From contig CM046876.1 of NCBI GenBank assembly GCA_025667525.1, positions 479,590,557 through 479,654,556 on the forward strand: a DNA stretch of 64,000 nucleotides. The letters run 5' to 3'. This document shows, in pieces, positions 46,270 through 59,098 of the stretch. Position 1 is the stretch's first letter. Every line of letters starts with the position of its first letter. A program made the translations under genes and the position numbers. The notes under the pieces are model-generated. The model worked only from the letters and a program-made list of their open reading frames with translations, was not told the DNA's origin and ran no database searches. The DNA is from Glebionis coronaria. Taxonomy: Eukaryota; Streptophyta; Magnoliopsida; Asterales; Asteraceae.

Positions 46270-48071
46270 TATAGAAACTAGAGGGGGGGGGGGGGGGGGG
46301 GGGGGGTTGAATAGTTTCTCTTCAGTTTAAGTCCTAATTAAAATTCCTTTCAATTAGGCTTGTCTCAAAACTACATTTTACTTGAAATCTAGTCGCATAA
46401 TGATCAAGTTCAATTCTGATGCATTAAGAATGACAAGTAATATATGTGAATGACATGATAGTAAGAATAAGTAAAGAGTAAGTAAGGAAGCAACCTAATA
46501 GGAAGACACCAAGATTTATAGTGGTTCGGCAACGAACCTCTATCTTCGTTCCTACTCCACTCCACAAGTACACCTTACTCGAGATTTCCACTATATCCAC
46601 AAGCTCCCTTCTTGGCGGAGAAAACCTTACAACGTCGCTTACATTATTTTCCGACACTAAGCTAAATGTCGAGACCTAATCTTAGCTAGGACTAATCTAC
46701 ACAACGTCGCACACTTCACCATTTAACGACACAAGGCTAGATGTCGAGTTCTAATCGAAAGATAGAACCAATCTTCACAACGCTGCCTAATTCACCATTT
46801 AACGACACAAGGCTAGATGTCGAGTTCTAATCGAAAGATAGAACCAATCTTCACAACGTTGCCTAATTCACCATTTAACGACACAAGGCTAGATGTCGAG
46901 TTCTAATCGAAAGGTAGAACCAATCTTCACAACTCTTCACTTTGAAGCTAAGTGAGAACTTCACTAGACACAACTATATCACTTTAGAGTTTAGTGAGAA
47001 CTCACAAGACATAACCACATCACTTTATAGGTAAGTGAGAACTCACAAGACACAACCACATCACTTTATAGTTTAGTGAGAATTCACAACTCTTCACTTT
47101 GAAGCTAAGTGAGAACTCCACAAGACACAACTACATCACTTTAAAGTTTAGTGAGAACTCACAACTAATTCCTATTACAACTCAATAAAACACATATCCA
47201 AGTATACACACGTAACTTGGATCTACACAACACAAATCCAAGTATACATATATACAATGGTTTTACACAAGATTAGATCCATGTATTCACAAATACATTA
47301 GATCTACACAAGACTCAAATAAAAACAAATGACGAACATGACTAGATCTTTAGCAGAGGATCTTCATCAAGGCTTCATCTTTAATCACATCACAAGTGTG
47401 TGAGTGATCTTCTTATTGGACAAGGTAAAGAAGGAGATCAAGGAGATAATCATAAGTAAATATACTTAACACATTAAGTGATCATTTACAAATGATTAGG
47501 AATTAGAAAAGAGAAAGATGGCAGAAAGAGTGTCCAAAAAGGGTTGTGGAAAATGTAGGTTTGATCCACTATTTATAGGAGATAAAGTCCAACGGCTCTC
47601 TGAGCATGGTGCCTTAAATATGTCTGCGGTCCCTTATCACTAAGGATCCGCATAGCCCTTTAAGGGACCGTGCTCATAGACTCCGCTCCCTTTTGTCTTT
47701 TAGTGGGGAATTAATATCTGAGGTAAGTTTTTACCTTCAAAGGATACTCTTATGGCATTTGAAATATGCCATATTCAAATTTACATTTTTCATTTTAATA
47801 AAACATTTTCTTAAAAAGAAAGTTTATTAAAAAATCTTTTGTCACATTTGACAAAATGTAAGTTTAGGATTAATCACTTTTATGATCACTAATCATGATT
47901 AAGATATGTTAGTGAAATACTTAAATGATTATTACCTTGATGATAGTATTTGTCAAATAATTCGTCTTATGATTGTATTTGACGATAAATGTCTTTTTAA
48001 TTTGTCGTGATCAAAACTAAGAAAGATTAGTTAACATTAATAATGTTTTTAGGCATTGCTTTGCATTAACA
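46270..48071 (-). repeat. 3' LTR of the outer element
   Basis: About 1.8 kb. The minus strand starts TGTTAATGC after the purine tract AAAAAAGGGGAGAT (plus 48072-48088) and ends TCTAGTTTCTATA, the counterpart of TTCTACA in the other LTR. A TATA box (CTATAAATAG on the minus strand) lies at about 47570-47579. Contains a 24-G run (46283-46306) and the tandem repeats listed separately. Confidence 0.8.
46700..46927. repeat. 76-bp tandem repeat, three copies, in the outer LTR
   Basis: Units start at 46700, 46776 and 46852 (cacaacg...gatagaaccaatctt), about 95 percent alike; a more diverged unit precedes (about 46628). A second array of ~47-nt units (agtgagaactcacaag...) follows at about 46928-47167. 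Confidence 0.88.
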
Positions 48072-48921
48072 ATCTCCCCTTTTTTATTACGACAAACTAT
48101 AAACTCATTTATGTAATATCCAAAATATTTCGAATTATTAACGAGTTTATCACTATCATTTCTCCCCCTTTGACGAATCAAAAAGGATGCAAAAGTCGGC
48201 GAGGAAGAAAAGAATCGGATTTTGCAAGAATCTCCCCCTTGGTGCTTACTCCCCCTTGCTTGGGGCACCAAGAAAATGAGCTTAGGTGACATGCTACACA
48301 AAGGTTAGTAGAAAGAAAAGAAAAACCAATGTATATATAGTCACTACCTACTAATTAACTTGAGAGGGAGAAAGAAAATAAATATAAATTAGAAGTAAGT
48401 ATTTGCTAAGAATCTCCAAGGAGGGTGTTTTGACACAATCAAAGTTCAATTGGTGGAATAGAGGTAGAAAAGAAACATCTAAACCAATTGAACTGATATT
48501 ATGTCAAAGGGTTAGAAACATAGAATTGGTGGAATCACCCAAAAACAATTGTAAGTTTTAATCATGATGTACTCTAAAAAATGTGTGAAAACGAATTGAT
48601 GGGAAAGAAAGTAACACACATAACATTCGTATTACACAAATATGAAAGAACAAACAAGGGAAATACTCATACACACAATATGAATATTTATCACAAGACA
48701 TAAGGAAAATAAACAACAAAAGCACAAACTACTCTAGTAGTGATAATCCTCCAAGATTACTTAAGTTGACTAAATCAATTAAGACACAAAATGTGCGTTA
48801 ATTAGAAAAATAAGACGACGAGGCATCATTCGAAGATTTGTTCACGGGAATAAATACTTTGAGAGGAGGTCGAGTGAGAAGAAATTCAAGAAAATTTAGC
48901 TTGTCATACACATGAGCAAGT

Positions 48922-49362
48922 TCATTTGTTGAAATCGACAACAAGCACACGAGCTTCCATGATGCAAAACAAAGTCGTTGGATGAGGGAGGGCCATCAAG
49001 ATGAGAAGGTGGTGGTGGAAATGAGATAATGGATAAGAGATGTTTTCACAATGCCTAGTGAGATTTGGGAAAGAAGATAGGTCATTTAGAGAAGGTATGT
49101 TGCAAGGTTTAGGTGGTGGTGGAAGAACTTCTCTTTCTCTGGTAATTGGATCAATGGAGAAAGTCTCGTGCCAATACGCAATGTGAGAGAAAGAAGTCTT
49201 GCAAGGTTTGGAAGAAGAGGAATCATGATGATCCTTATTTTTCTTGACCCAAATAGGTCGAACCGAGATTTTCGGTTTCTTCGAAAGCTTAGAAGAAGAG
49301 GCTTTGGGTTTAGAAGATTGTGACAAGGAGATGTCAAGGTTAAGATTAGGAGAGTTAGGCAT
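48922..49362 (-). CDS. Hypothetical Ser/Lys-rich ORF in the outer element
   Basis: 146 codons, starting MPNSPNLNLDISLSQ, with Ser/Lys/Pro-rich N-terminus and no recognised domain. Its start resembles the smaller ORF at 50363-50584 (SSK...SKLGSPSSHKPK), suggesting an internal duplication. Probably an accessory or decayed ORF of the retroelement; expression is doubtful. Confidence 0.35.
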   Translation of the reverse strand: MPNSPNLNLDISLSQSSKPKASSSKLSKKPKISVRPIWVKKNKDHHDSSSSKPCKTSFSHIAYWHETFSIDPITREREVLPPPPKPCNIPSLNDLSSFPNLTRHCENISYPLSHFHHHLLILMALPHPTTLFCIMEARVLVVDFNK

Positions 49363-50062
49363 TGTGAGGGATGAGAATAAGAGCTCCCAAAATAAGAGGT
49401 TTAAAAGAAAGTAGACAAGGCAAAGATTTGAAATGACATCAAAAGTTGCAAAGAATGTTTAGCCCAAATTGGTAAACAAGGAATCTTGAAAAAGACTGTG
49501 GTTAAAGAGGAAAGACAAAAAATTGGACAAAAATTGCCTGGTGTCCGCGGTTCCTTAAAGGAACCTACGGTTCCTTATATATAAGGGACCGTGCGGTCTT
49601 TGGGGATCCGCATACAATGGACATGAAAAATTGATTTTACAAGGTTTTGAGAAAAAAATAAGACATTTTCAAAAAGTTGCAAATCTTGGATTTTTACCAT
49701 TTTTAGCACTAGATTATGCTTTGGTTGCACAAAAGGCAACACAAACACAAAGAGTGTCTTGACATAGAGTGAAAAAATATTTGGATATCATTTTGATCCA
49801 ATTTTAGTCAAGTTTTAATGGTTGTGATAGATTTAGGTTCAATTTTAAATAAATTGAAGTTGATTAGTGTGAGCACATAGATTTGAAACACATAAATACT
49901 AAATCCATAACACATCTTCATGAAAACTCATGAAGGAAAGGAAATACAAGAAATGAAAAACAAACTAACTATTACAAAGTTAGCTAAACTAGTTCTTGAT
50001 AGATAGTCTTTCTTGGCTTGACTTTTCCTTTTTGAAAACATTTATCTTTAGAAAATCATCAT

Positions 50063-50584
50063 TCATCTCCTAGGAGGTGGATGATTAGCAAATAGGTTCA
50101 ACAAGAAGCTTTGCAACTTGATGTGAGCCCCAATCATATCCAACCTAAGGATATCAATGAGGTGGAAGTTGTTTAGGCAACAAGGACAATTGGTTCCATT
50201 GTGCATGAAAAAGTCAAACAAGTGTAGATCACCCAAGAAGCGGGAAACGGGAACACCCAAAAGTGGAGTGTTTGTTGGAGGAGGATGCATGGTTTTCAAA
50301 GGTGAGATGGGTGAATTTGGTGGGGTGAAAGGTGAGAGCGTTACATTCATCCTAGATTAGAATTAAGATGAAGTAGAACCATGTGAGAGGTTAGTACCAT
50401 CAGTTGAGCAAGTCTTGCATGGAGCAAGAGGTGGTGAGAGTGATGAAGAAATGAAAATAGGAGAGGTTTCACTCTTGGGTTTGTGAGAAGATGGAGAACC
50501 AAGTTTAGAAAACTTGAATTTCATCTTAAGGTTTCTTTTGGATGAGGTTTGTTTGGAAGAGTTTGATGATCTTGAGGACACCAT
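50063..50584 (-). pseudogene. Hypothetical ORF pair in the outer element (Ser/Lys-rich start, CxCC-like end)
   Basis: Two neighbouring minus-strand frames. 50584-50363 (73 codons, MVSSRSSNSSKQTSSKRN...) is basic and Ser-rich. 50350-50063 (95 codons) ends with a helical stretch after NGTNCPCCLNN, then PPPRR. Together they look like one small broken accessory protein. No family assigned. Confidence 0.35.
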
Positions 50585-51179
50585 GGTTGTGTGTCAAGGT
50601 TTAGAAGAAGGCTTGAAGGATGAAGAAGAAAGTTAATCAAGGGAGATTTAAGAAGGAAAGGAGGTGATCCAAACAGGTAATAAGTTAAAAGTCATTTTGG
50701 TGAACAATGAATTTAGGTAGGCTAATTTAGGAAAAGCTGGTCTTTTAGCAAAAACTTTATCAATGTTTACAAAGATTTAGGGAAAACAGTGTAAAGCAAA
50801 GATTCTGTCGAGACCAGAGACCGTGGTTCCTTAAATAGGACTGCGCTTCTTTATCTCTAAGGAACCACAAATATTTACGGTACCGTGGACAGTGTTCTCA
50901 GAAAAATGATGTTCCAGTATTTTTCAAATCCCCATATTTTCACAAGTTTATATCAAGCCAAAGTTGACTATTAACCAAAATCTAGAAAGCTAACTAACAC
51001 AAAATGCACAAAGTCATGCAAATCGAAAGATTGATAGCATGAACGAATAAGGATTAAAACAACTAGCAATCCAAACACAAAGTATTAGTTAGAGAACACA
51101 AAATCCTAAGGACAAGAAAAATAAATAAGTCCAAGAGCCACACGTGGTAATGACCATTGAACAATTCTTCAACACACTT

Positions 51180-51446
51180 TCATTCACTATCACTTCTCCA
51201 TTGTCTTGATCCACCCCTTAGATCTCCTAGAAGACGATGCTTAAGATAAAATTCATAGTCGGAATAAATTTCTAGAGAAGACAATTGAGAGATGGTAGAT
51301 GACCAATTATTGCTAGAGTTGAGAGAATTGTCTTGAGAGACATTTCCATCTTCATTTGAATCATGCTTGGGTTCAAGTGAGAGGTTTCCTTCAATGGGAA
51401 GCATAACTCGATCCACGAAGTGAAAGGATGAAGCATTTAAAGGTGA
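51180..51446 (-). pseudogene. C-terminal piece of the outer element's split ORF
   Basis: Joins in frame to the piece ending at 60961 when the Athila element and one copy of AAAGT are removed (…KIILDF followed by SPFNASSF…), and stops at 51180. The sequence is hydrophilic, Ser/Asn/Asp-rich, with no domain recognised. Confidence 0.7.
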
Positions 51447-51451
51447 AAAGT

Positions 51452-53413
51452 TAATAACTGATTTTTAATAAGAAAAATGTTCTTCGTTTCTAATCGTTCT
51501 CGGTGTCTAATCAAATTGATCTCCGGTTAAAAGTATGACTCAGTCGTTCTTGGTGAATAAAAAGAAAATGTCGTTGTCTATATCTACTTAAAAAGTAAAT
51601 GCGAAAAATATTAAAAATAACTAAAGACAAATGATTAATAATAAAGAAACAAGGGAAATACTAATACGAAAATTAAAATGAAACAATTAATAAAAATAAA
51701 ACTAACAATAAAAATAAACTTTCAAATTAAAAATAAATTTTACTTGGTAGAAATAAAAGAAATTGGATTATAAAGCTATTTTAAAAAGAAACGAGACAAA
51801 TATTAAAGCGGGCACTTAATAAAAATTAAAACTAAAACTTTTCGATAAAATACTAATACTAAAATTTGCGGAAAAATATAACTAAAAACAAGTGACTTAG
51901 CAAAATGACCAATATTCCTAAGTGACTTAGCAAAATAACCAATATTCCTAAGTGACTTAGCAAAATGACCAATATTCCTAAGTAACTTAGCAAAATGACC
52001 AATATTCCAAAGTGGCTTAGCAAAATGCCCAATATTCCTAAGTGACTTAGCAAAATAACCAATATTCCTAAGTGACTTAGCAAAATAACCAATATTCCTA
52101 AGTGACTTAGCAAAATGACCAATATTCCTAAGTAACTTAGCAAAATGACCAATATTCCAAAGTGACTTAGGAAAATGCCCAATATTCCTAAGTGACTTAG
52201 CAAAATAAGCAATATTCCTAAGTGACTTAGCAAAATAACCAATATTCCTAAGTGACTTAGCATAATAACCAATATTCCTAAGTGACTTCTCAATATTTTT
52301 TATACTCACTTCGGAATTTCTAACAAAATTATAACTTCAGAATGTTTGGAAAAGAAACAACTTCGGAATACTAAAAAGACAACTTCGGAATAATAAGAAA
52401 AAAAAATGAACTTCGGAAAATATAAAAAATGAACTTCGGAATTAAATCACTTAGTCACTTCGGAATATTACCAAAGATTCCAAAGTGACTTCAGAAAATT
52501 AAAACCCTCTTGGCAACTTTGCAATAATCAAAACAAAATTCCAAATCCCGATCCTAAATTCTAGGAAACCAAAAATAAGCCAAATAATCTAAGAAATAAG
52601 CTAATCAAAACACCAAATAAGATCTAACAATCACTAAATCAACCAAATCAACAAACTTTTTTCAATAAAAATCACTAAAACTATAAAACCCACTTAATTA
52701 ATTAAAACCAAATCAACCAAAACTATCAAATAATCAATAATCCAATAAGCAAACAAGCATAAAGATTAAACATTCAAGAAAGGTAGAATGAGATGAATGA
52801 AAAACTTGATTAAAGATTAAGATTCAACAACACAAATTAAAGACTTACTTGAAATAACTTGAAATTAAAGACAAGTATGTAAATGACAATATGAAAAGTG
52901 CATAGAATAAAATGGAGAACTAATTTGTCAAATTAGCTAACACCCTTCCTAATGACATAAGGAAGGAATTTATAGGAGGAAATGGAAGGAGTGTGTTGCT
53001 TCCTTCTTTCTTTCTCGTCTTTTCGTCTTTTAAATTCTTCGTCTTTCTCTACGTTGTCTCGGAATTTGTCGATATGAAATGAACTCGTCTTATAATTTTC
53101 TTCTTTTATTAGACTTGGTTCTTCGACTTTGTTAAACTTTCGTCTTTAGACTTTTTCTTCGATAAATCTTCAGAATAGGCCTTTGACTTCCGTTCTTTTT
53201 GCACTCTTGATCTTTTGACTTCGTCTTTTGTCTTTTTCTTCGATAAAAGCCCGTGAAAGCCCATGTTTTCTTCCCTTTTCATATTTTGGTCCTAAAACAT
53301 AATAAAAACACAAACCACGCATAATTCCGACATTTACGACATAAAATACACGTTATCGGCTCGTTTTTTAATTGTTTTAAGTGGTAAAAGGATGGGTGTT
53401 TCCACACCTATCA
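51452..53413 (-). repeat. 3' LTR of the Athila derivative
   Basis: 1962 bp. The minus strand starts TGATAGGTGTGGAAACACCC after the purine tract GTGTAGGGGATT (plus 53414-53425). TATA box TATAAATTCC on the minus strand (plus 52965-52974). It holds 13 copies of a 30-nt repeat (51891-52280) and a cluster of TTCGGAA words (52310-52490). The outer end (51452-51530) is more diverged than the rest. Confidence 0.9.
51891..52290. repeat. 30-nt tandem repeat in the Athila 3' LTR, 13 copies
   Basis: Units agtgacttagcaaaatgacc + aatattccta in exact 30-nt register, with few substitutions (gtaact, gtggct, gccc). The same array in the 5' LTR (59526-59835) has 10 copies. Minus-strand ORFs here are products of the repeat. 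Confidence 0.95.
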
Positions 53414-55506
53414 AATCCCCTACACTTGACCATTGCAATGCCCTCATGCAATGCATTAGTTACAAAGCAAGACTTACATTCTTCATCATAATTAACCTAC
53501 CATGGCCTTTATTAAACACAAGACATTAAGGAAACTTAAAAAGATAGAAAGTATCAAAATATTAGAAGGAAGAAAACAAGTAAAGAAATCGAAGACTTAC
53601 ATTAGGGCTTTGGTTGTCATGAATGTTTATCACCCTCAAGTTTCACGTTCCCCAAACCAAGCTTAAAAAGCGAGATCATTGTTATTATAAGTTAGCAAAC
53701 TAACACAAACTCATGTGGCTCAATTATTTACTTAGACTCCCTTATTCCTAGGTGTATCTCTTATATTTTATTGTTGTCTTGAATGATCACGAGGATGCAT
53801 TGTTGACTTATTTCGATAGCTTATTCAGGCCGAAAATAAAGTAGGACGATTTAATCAATAGTTAGCTAAAGGATAAAATCTTTCAAAACTGCTTCTCGGA
53901 ACCTCATAAAGTTTATATCTTGGCATAACTCGCTTCACGATTTGAGACCTTTCTCGGACCGATATTTGGCATTGACTTCATACTTCAAATCTTGAGAGAC
54001 GTTCTTGAAATAATGGTCTTCTCTTCATAATATGAATTTCTTCACTTGAAGTTTTTGAGAGATTCTTCAAACTTGGACCACGACTTCTTCATTTTTATCC
54101 AATCTTTATTTGGGATTTTGATATACAACGATCCGCCTCCTTTTAGGACTTGGATCTATTTATCCTCATACCTTGTTAGGGTCTTTTCGGATAGACTTCT
54201 CCATGATCTTTAGGGGAGTATTTTCTTTTCGTCGTGTGTCTTGATCCTTCATATTGATTTTTGATAAATGATTCTTCACATCACTTTGGATCTTTAGAAA
54301 CAAAATGTAGCCCTCATGCCTTGTCAGGTCCTTTTCGGACTCGCCAATCTTCGCATCCCGCTTCAATAAGTTATGAATTGGCTATGAACTCTAATTAATA
54401 CCGAGCAACTTTTAAACGATCTTGTGCTAGAAGCTAAGTAAATTTTCAAATCGTACGACCTTACTTATTGCAATTATAATTATTAACAAGCGATGGGAGA
54501 AAAAGCTCATAATTAACTCACATAAATTCATGAAAGAATACCAAACTTATAATTGACTCTATCATCTCTCGTTCTCCATAATTTAAAATCTCAAAGAATG
54601 AGACTCGTGGATGCTTAGCCTATTAAATTAAAGTTTTGGGTTTTTAAGTCATCCATAGGATCTTGCAAATTCTTAGACTTTTTCAAGTTTAGAATTTGCA
54701 TTTTAAAGTTCCCTTGATAAACGACTTTCTAGGATCAATTATAGGAACTTGCGAAAAGTTCTTGTTCTTAACCCGTAAGAGTTAAGACTTTCGCGTTTTA
54801 AAGTTCCCTATATAAAAGCCTAGCAAAACTTGATTTAAACACGTTAAGGATACTAGCTAGAGTAAACTTAGATCAGTAAACTCGGGTTGAGTCAAAAGAT
54901 TCATGACGGGCCTAATATATCAAAGACATCTAAACTTATTAAAACCATTTTATTAAAATTTATTCTAGTGAAAGAAAATTAACGATAACAAAGGAAAATA
55001 CTAATAGGCCAAAATAGATCAAAAATTTTGAAAAATGTCGAAAAATCAATTTTCTGGTTAAAATGAGGACATATACAAGGAAAATCCCACTTAACTTCGA
55101 TAGAAGTCCCCCTACATTTAATATAAACATTGTCCTCAATGTTTAAGCATGTGGGAGTAAACTCCCCTACACTTAGGACATTGTGCACGTTGTTTAAATC
55201 TTGCTAAGGAAGAGACAACTAAAGTGATTCCTATTTTAAGATTGAAGAATATAAAATAGTGAATCAAAAGAGTTTAGGATAGAACCGGGAAGACGGGTAC
55301 ACGGAATCACGGGTCACCAAAAGTAATCAAGAGTGGAACTTTAAAAGCTCGAATCCCTGCACATCATAAGAAAGAAGACAACAAACACATACTAGGGTCC
55401 CCCCTACACTTATTATAAAAACGGATAAAAAAGGATAGATAATCGGGTTGCCTCCCGATAAACGCTTGTTTTTGTTCACCGAGTCGTGAGCCTGACTCGA
55501 CCTTGA

Positions 55507-55761
55507 TTACAATGGTAAGAACCTTGAAGAACATCCACCAGGGTCAAATACATGGTTTTCGTCCAACAAATAGCACAAGATTAAGGTGAACAAGACAAGC
55601 CAAAGAAGATTAGGCAAGGTTCCCTTAAGCAGTTGTTGAGCACGGTGGTAGAAAGTATGATGAAGTGTAAGCATATATCCATTGTTTCCAAAAATCTTTC
55701 CTTTTATTTCATCAAATGGATAATGAGATGGCTTAAAAATCATGATACCCGGATCGAACAC
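55507..55761 (-). pseudogene. Athila derivative: small ORF with one membrane segment
   Basis: 84 codons, beginning MFDPGIMIF and containing one hydrophobic run (LLWLVLFTLILCYLL) that could span a membrane. It directly follows the acidic ORF. Athila elements can carry env-like ORFs after pol, and this could be a remnant of one, but the match is not clear. Confidence 0.4.
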
Positions 55762-55785
55762 CTTTTCCTTTAGGGGAAAATAAGA

Positions 55786-56430
55786 CTAAGACTCAGTAGA
55801 ACCTGAAGATTCGCCCATAAACCGCACAATCTCATCTGAAGAAGGTGGATAGAGAGGTGTCAAGACATAGGTACTACGGATATTGGTGTCTTCCGGTTTC
55901 TTCTCCTTTGCAACAAATTTCTTAATATCCGAAGGAGGATAAAGACCATAATCAAAGTCCAAAGGAGGAGAATCATTCTCATTGGGAAAGTATGTATTGA
56001 GAAAAGTGTCAAAATCTTCTTCAAATGAGTAATCATCCAAAGTAGGATCAAGCATTGTTGGCGGAGGATCTTCATCAAAAATAGGAGCATAATCATCATT
56101 AGGAGACAAATCATTTGAAGAATCACTCGAAAGAGTATCAACATCATCATAAGTTGGCATGTCTTTATACTCTGAAGAAAGATCATCATAATCATCCACA
56201 TCGGAACTAGAATCAGCATCATATGCATCATAGATTGGTGGATCATCATATATTGGTGGGGCATCCAAATTGGGAAGAGGATCTTCATAATATTCCACAT
56301 TTTCTTGAAAAAGTGGATTATCATAGATAGGCTCGAAAAGAGAATTGTAGTAAATGGTAAAATCATTGACATCAAGCTTTGTAGTTTCAAATGGAGTTGT
56401 GACAAACGCGTCTTGAAGCACATCAGTCAT
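55786..56430 (-). CDS. Athila derivative: acidic ORF of unknown function (214 codons)
   Basis: Starts MTDVLQDAFVTTPFETTKLDV and is very rich in Asp, Pro, Tyr and Ser (IYDDPPIYDAYDAD, LDDYSFEEDFDTFL). No domain recognised. It stands where pol would normally continue after the protease, so it may be a relic of a following ORF brought close by deletion of RT-RH-integrase. Largely disordered by composition. Confidence 0.45.
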   Translation of the reverse strand: MTDVLQDAFVTTPFETTKLDVNDFTIYYNSLFEPIYDNPLFQENVEYYEDPLPNLDAPPIYDDPPIYDAYDADSSSDVDDYDDLSSEYKDMPTYDDVDTLSSDSSNDLSPNDDYAPIFDEDPPPTMLDPTLDDYSFEEDFDTFLNTYFPNENDSPPLDFDYGLYPPSDIKKFVAKEKKPEDTNIRSTYVLTPLYPPSSDEIVRFMGESSGSTES

Positions 56431-56533
56431 TTTACCGATTCTCTTCCACTCGATTTTCTTGTAATCTTTCCCATCTTAAAAATTTGTTAATCATTCCCGA
56501 CCCTTAAGATTAGTTCACCTTCGACAACATCGA

Positions 56534-56992
56534 CTAAACTTTTCCGGTTCTCAAGAATGGCCGCCCAAGTATTAACGGAATACGAGGGTCTATTTCATAG
56601 TCAACAACAACAAAATCGACCGGAAAAGTGAAGGTAACAACTTTAGCAAACACATCTTCGGCAATACCAACGGGGTAAGCGAGAGTTCGATTTGCTAGCT
56701 CAAGAGTCATCTTTGTTGGTGTAAGATCGGTTAATGATAACTTCTTCCAAACACTTAAAGGCATCAAAATAATACTTGCCCCGAGATCGGCTAAGGCAGT
56801 AAATTCTTTGGTTTTGGAAAATGTACAAGGTAACACAAAACGACCGGGATCTCCAAGTTTTTCCGGAAGTTCTTTAAGAAGGACTGCAGAATAATTCTCA
56901 TTTAATCGAGTGTTGACAAACTCTGCCATTTTTTCCTTCTTATTAAGCAAATATTTAAACATCTTAACAAATTTGGGCAATAGCTTCAACAA
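56534..56992 (-). pseudogene. Athila protease region
   Basis: Retropepsin-like aspartic protease: active-site ADLGASI, then LMPLSVWKKL, LTPTKMTLELANR, YPVGIAEDVF, DFVVVDYE and LILGRPFLRTGK, the characteristic Athila/Tat order. The catalytic Asp is present. A frameshift occurs just after FLRTGK, near 56535-56545. Upstream it overlaps the Pro-rich linker frame. Confidence 0.88.
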
Positions 56993-57371
56993 GGCTAATG
57001 GTGATGTTCACTCTAGAAATCTTTTTCAAAAAGTTTGACACTTGAATATCATCCTTGGTCAGTAATCTACACTTGTCTAACCGAGATGGATAAGGAATAT
57101 TGGGCTTAGGATGTGTAGGTGTAGAAGGTGAAGGTTGAGAAGTAGAAGGTTTAGAGGTAGAAGGTGGGGATGATGAAGGTTTTGTCTTTGGTACTTCTTC
57201 CGTAAGAGGTGGAGACGGTAATGTAGAACTAGTACTAGGTGTGGAAGTAGGAGGAATAAATGGGGGTGGAGGAGGTGTAGATGGAGTAACTGGGGGAGGG
57301 GTAGATGGTCCTACTAGAGTTGCTCCACTACGTGTAGTAATAGCACTCACATTAGCTCTTAGGTTGGTCAC
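56964..57371 (-). pseudogene. Athila gag-protease linker
   Basis: 135 codons with SAITTRSGATLVGP, the conserved text between gag and protease in this group, followed by a long Pro/Ser/Thr-rich low-complexity stretch. A 1-nt shift near 57375-57385 separates it from gag, and another separates it from the protease. Confidence 0.8.
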
Positions 57372-58831
57372 GGTATTCGAAGGAAGAGAGCCGAAGTAGA
57401 GGGTTGAGTGTTTTGGAAGAAACTAGCCATCATATTCCTCAAATCATTCGTTTGATTGCTTAAAGAAGTTTGCATATCATTTCTAAGCTCGGTTCGAATA
57501 TCATTCCCTTGTTTAGTGATATCACCATTCAAGTTAATGATTTGGCTTTGAAGATTCTTAACCACCTCTCCATGGGTCTTCATGAAAGTTTCAACATCTT
57601 GATTAAATGTCGTGGGTTGAGTGAGGGGTGGTGTTTGTTGAGCGGGTGGGTGATATGAAGTAGAAGCTCGAGGTTGGTTTGGATTGCTTCTATTGAAGGT
57701 GTCTGGGTTGTGTTTTTGAAGAGAAAAACCGGTTGGTGAAAGAAAGTTGTTGGAACAATAACTTAGCAAGTTACGATCACCTTGAGGTCGGGCTTGATAG
57801 CCTTCCGTGGAATAGTTACCGTGAGCCGCATACACGTTTTCCGGATTGTCATGCGTGGAAGGACAATCAGTGTATGAATGAGGACCACCGCAAGTCTCAC
57901 AAGAAAGTGTTACAACTTTAACTTGTTGAAATTGGTTAGTAGCCATGGTTAAGTAATTTTTGTTCATCTCGGCTAGTTGGCGGGTGATTTGGGTGAGTTC
58001 GGCTATCTCGGGGTTCGATGAAGTAGAAGAAACCTTGACCCTCGGGTTTCTTCTTGATGATGCGGATGAATCCCAATTTTTGTGATGAGTGGTCATGTTC
58101 TCTATAAGCCCTCTACACTCCTCAGGTCTTCTTTTCATAAACGTACCATCGGTTGCAATATTAATCGTATCACGATCACGAAAAGTTAAACCGTTGTAGA
58201 AAGTATCAATTAAGGTGACGGTGAGCATATTATGATTAGGACAACGATCGATCAAGACATTATAACGTTCCCAAGCATCGAAAAGAGACTCATCAGGTTC
58301 TTGCGTGAAACCACTGATTTGATTCCGAAGACTAGTGACCATGGATGGTGGAAAGTAGCGCGACAAAAATTGTTGAGTCATTTCGTCCCATGTATGAATT
58401 GAATTCTTAGGAAGATGATCAACCTATTTTTCGGCATGGTGGGATAAAGTGTATGGAAATAAATGAAGGCGAAGAAAATCCATGGTAACACCGGGCAATT
58501 TCATGCTTTGAGTGACGATTATTGATTTATCGAGGTGTTTGTTGGCATTATCATCCGGTAATCCGCGAAATGGACAAGTATTTTGAACTTGTTGGATCAT
58601 GTGACGCTTCAACAAAAATTCGGGAGCCGTGATTTGCATCAGCGCAATCGGTCCTCCACGTCCATTCATTGTTGGTTGACGTAGCTCCTCCATCGTACGA
58701 AGGTCGGGTTGAGGGACATGGTTGTTATTATTCAAATTGGGGTGAGGTGGGTTGTTATTATTATGCACACCGGCCACATCTAAGTCTTCAAGAGTCTCGG
58801 GCTCAGAATAAGACGATGAGCGAGTACGCAT
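57368..58831 (-). pseudogene. Athila gag
   Basis: Starts at MRTRSSSYSEP (58831; an upstream ATG at 58846 is less likely because MRTRSSS is the family start). It continues through FLLKRHMIQQVQ, then an in-frame stop TAG at 58424-58426 where relatives have Trp, then HTWDEMTQQFLSRYFPP, SGFTQEPDESLFDAWERY, DTFYNGLT and a CCHC-like knuckle CETCGGPHSYTDC (about 57880-57920). The rest is Gln/Pro-rich with a C-terminal helical part. A single nonsense change and the downstream shift make it non-functional. Confidence 0.88.
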
Positions 58832-59078
58832 ACACCTACAAAACAAAAAGATAGCAAAGAAATAGATGAAATATGGTTAACGTAAAAATAAAATATTTTT
58901 GGTGCAAAACTTTGAAAAAGAAATGCTTTTTTTGAGTTTTTTAAATGTTATTGGATTTTTGAAATTTTTTTACTTTTAGGATTTTTGAAAAATTTTGACA
59001 CGAAAAAATAACGTTCACGAGTGAAGGATCCCAAAGTCCAACGCGTCTCTCACAGAAAACCGTTAATCTTCACGAAAA

Positions 59079-59096
59079 GAGCCGACAGCGGCGCCA
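59079..59096 (-). other. Athila primer binding site (tRNA-Asp type)
   Basis: The minus strand reads TGGCGCCGCTGTCGGCTC two bases after the LTR end, close to the usual Athila/Tat TGGCGCCGTTGTCGGGGA. Confidence 0.85.
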
Positions 59097-59098
59097 TT

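Noticed and set aside
51891..52290. Regular 30-nt repeats that might suggest a CRISPR array
   Set aside because: Units are directly adjacent with no unique spacers, the locus is inside a plant LTR, and copy number differs between the two LTRs. It is a tandem repeat.
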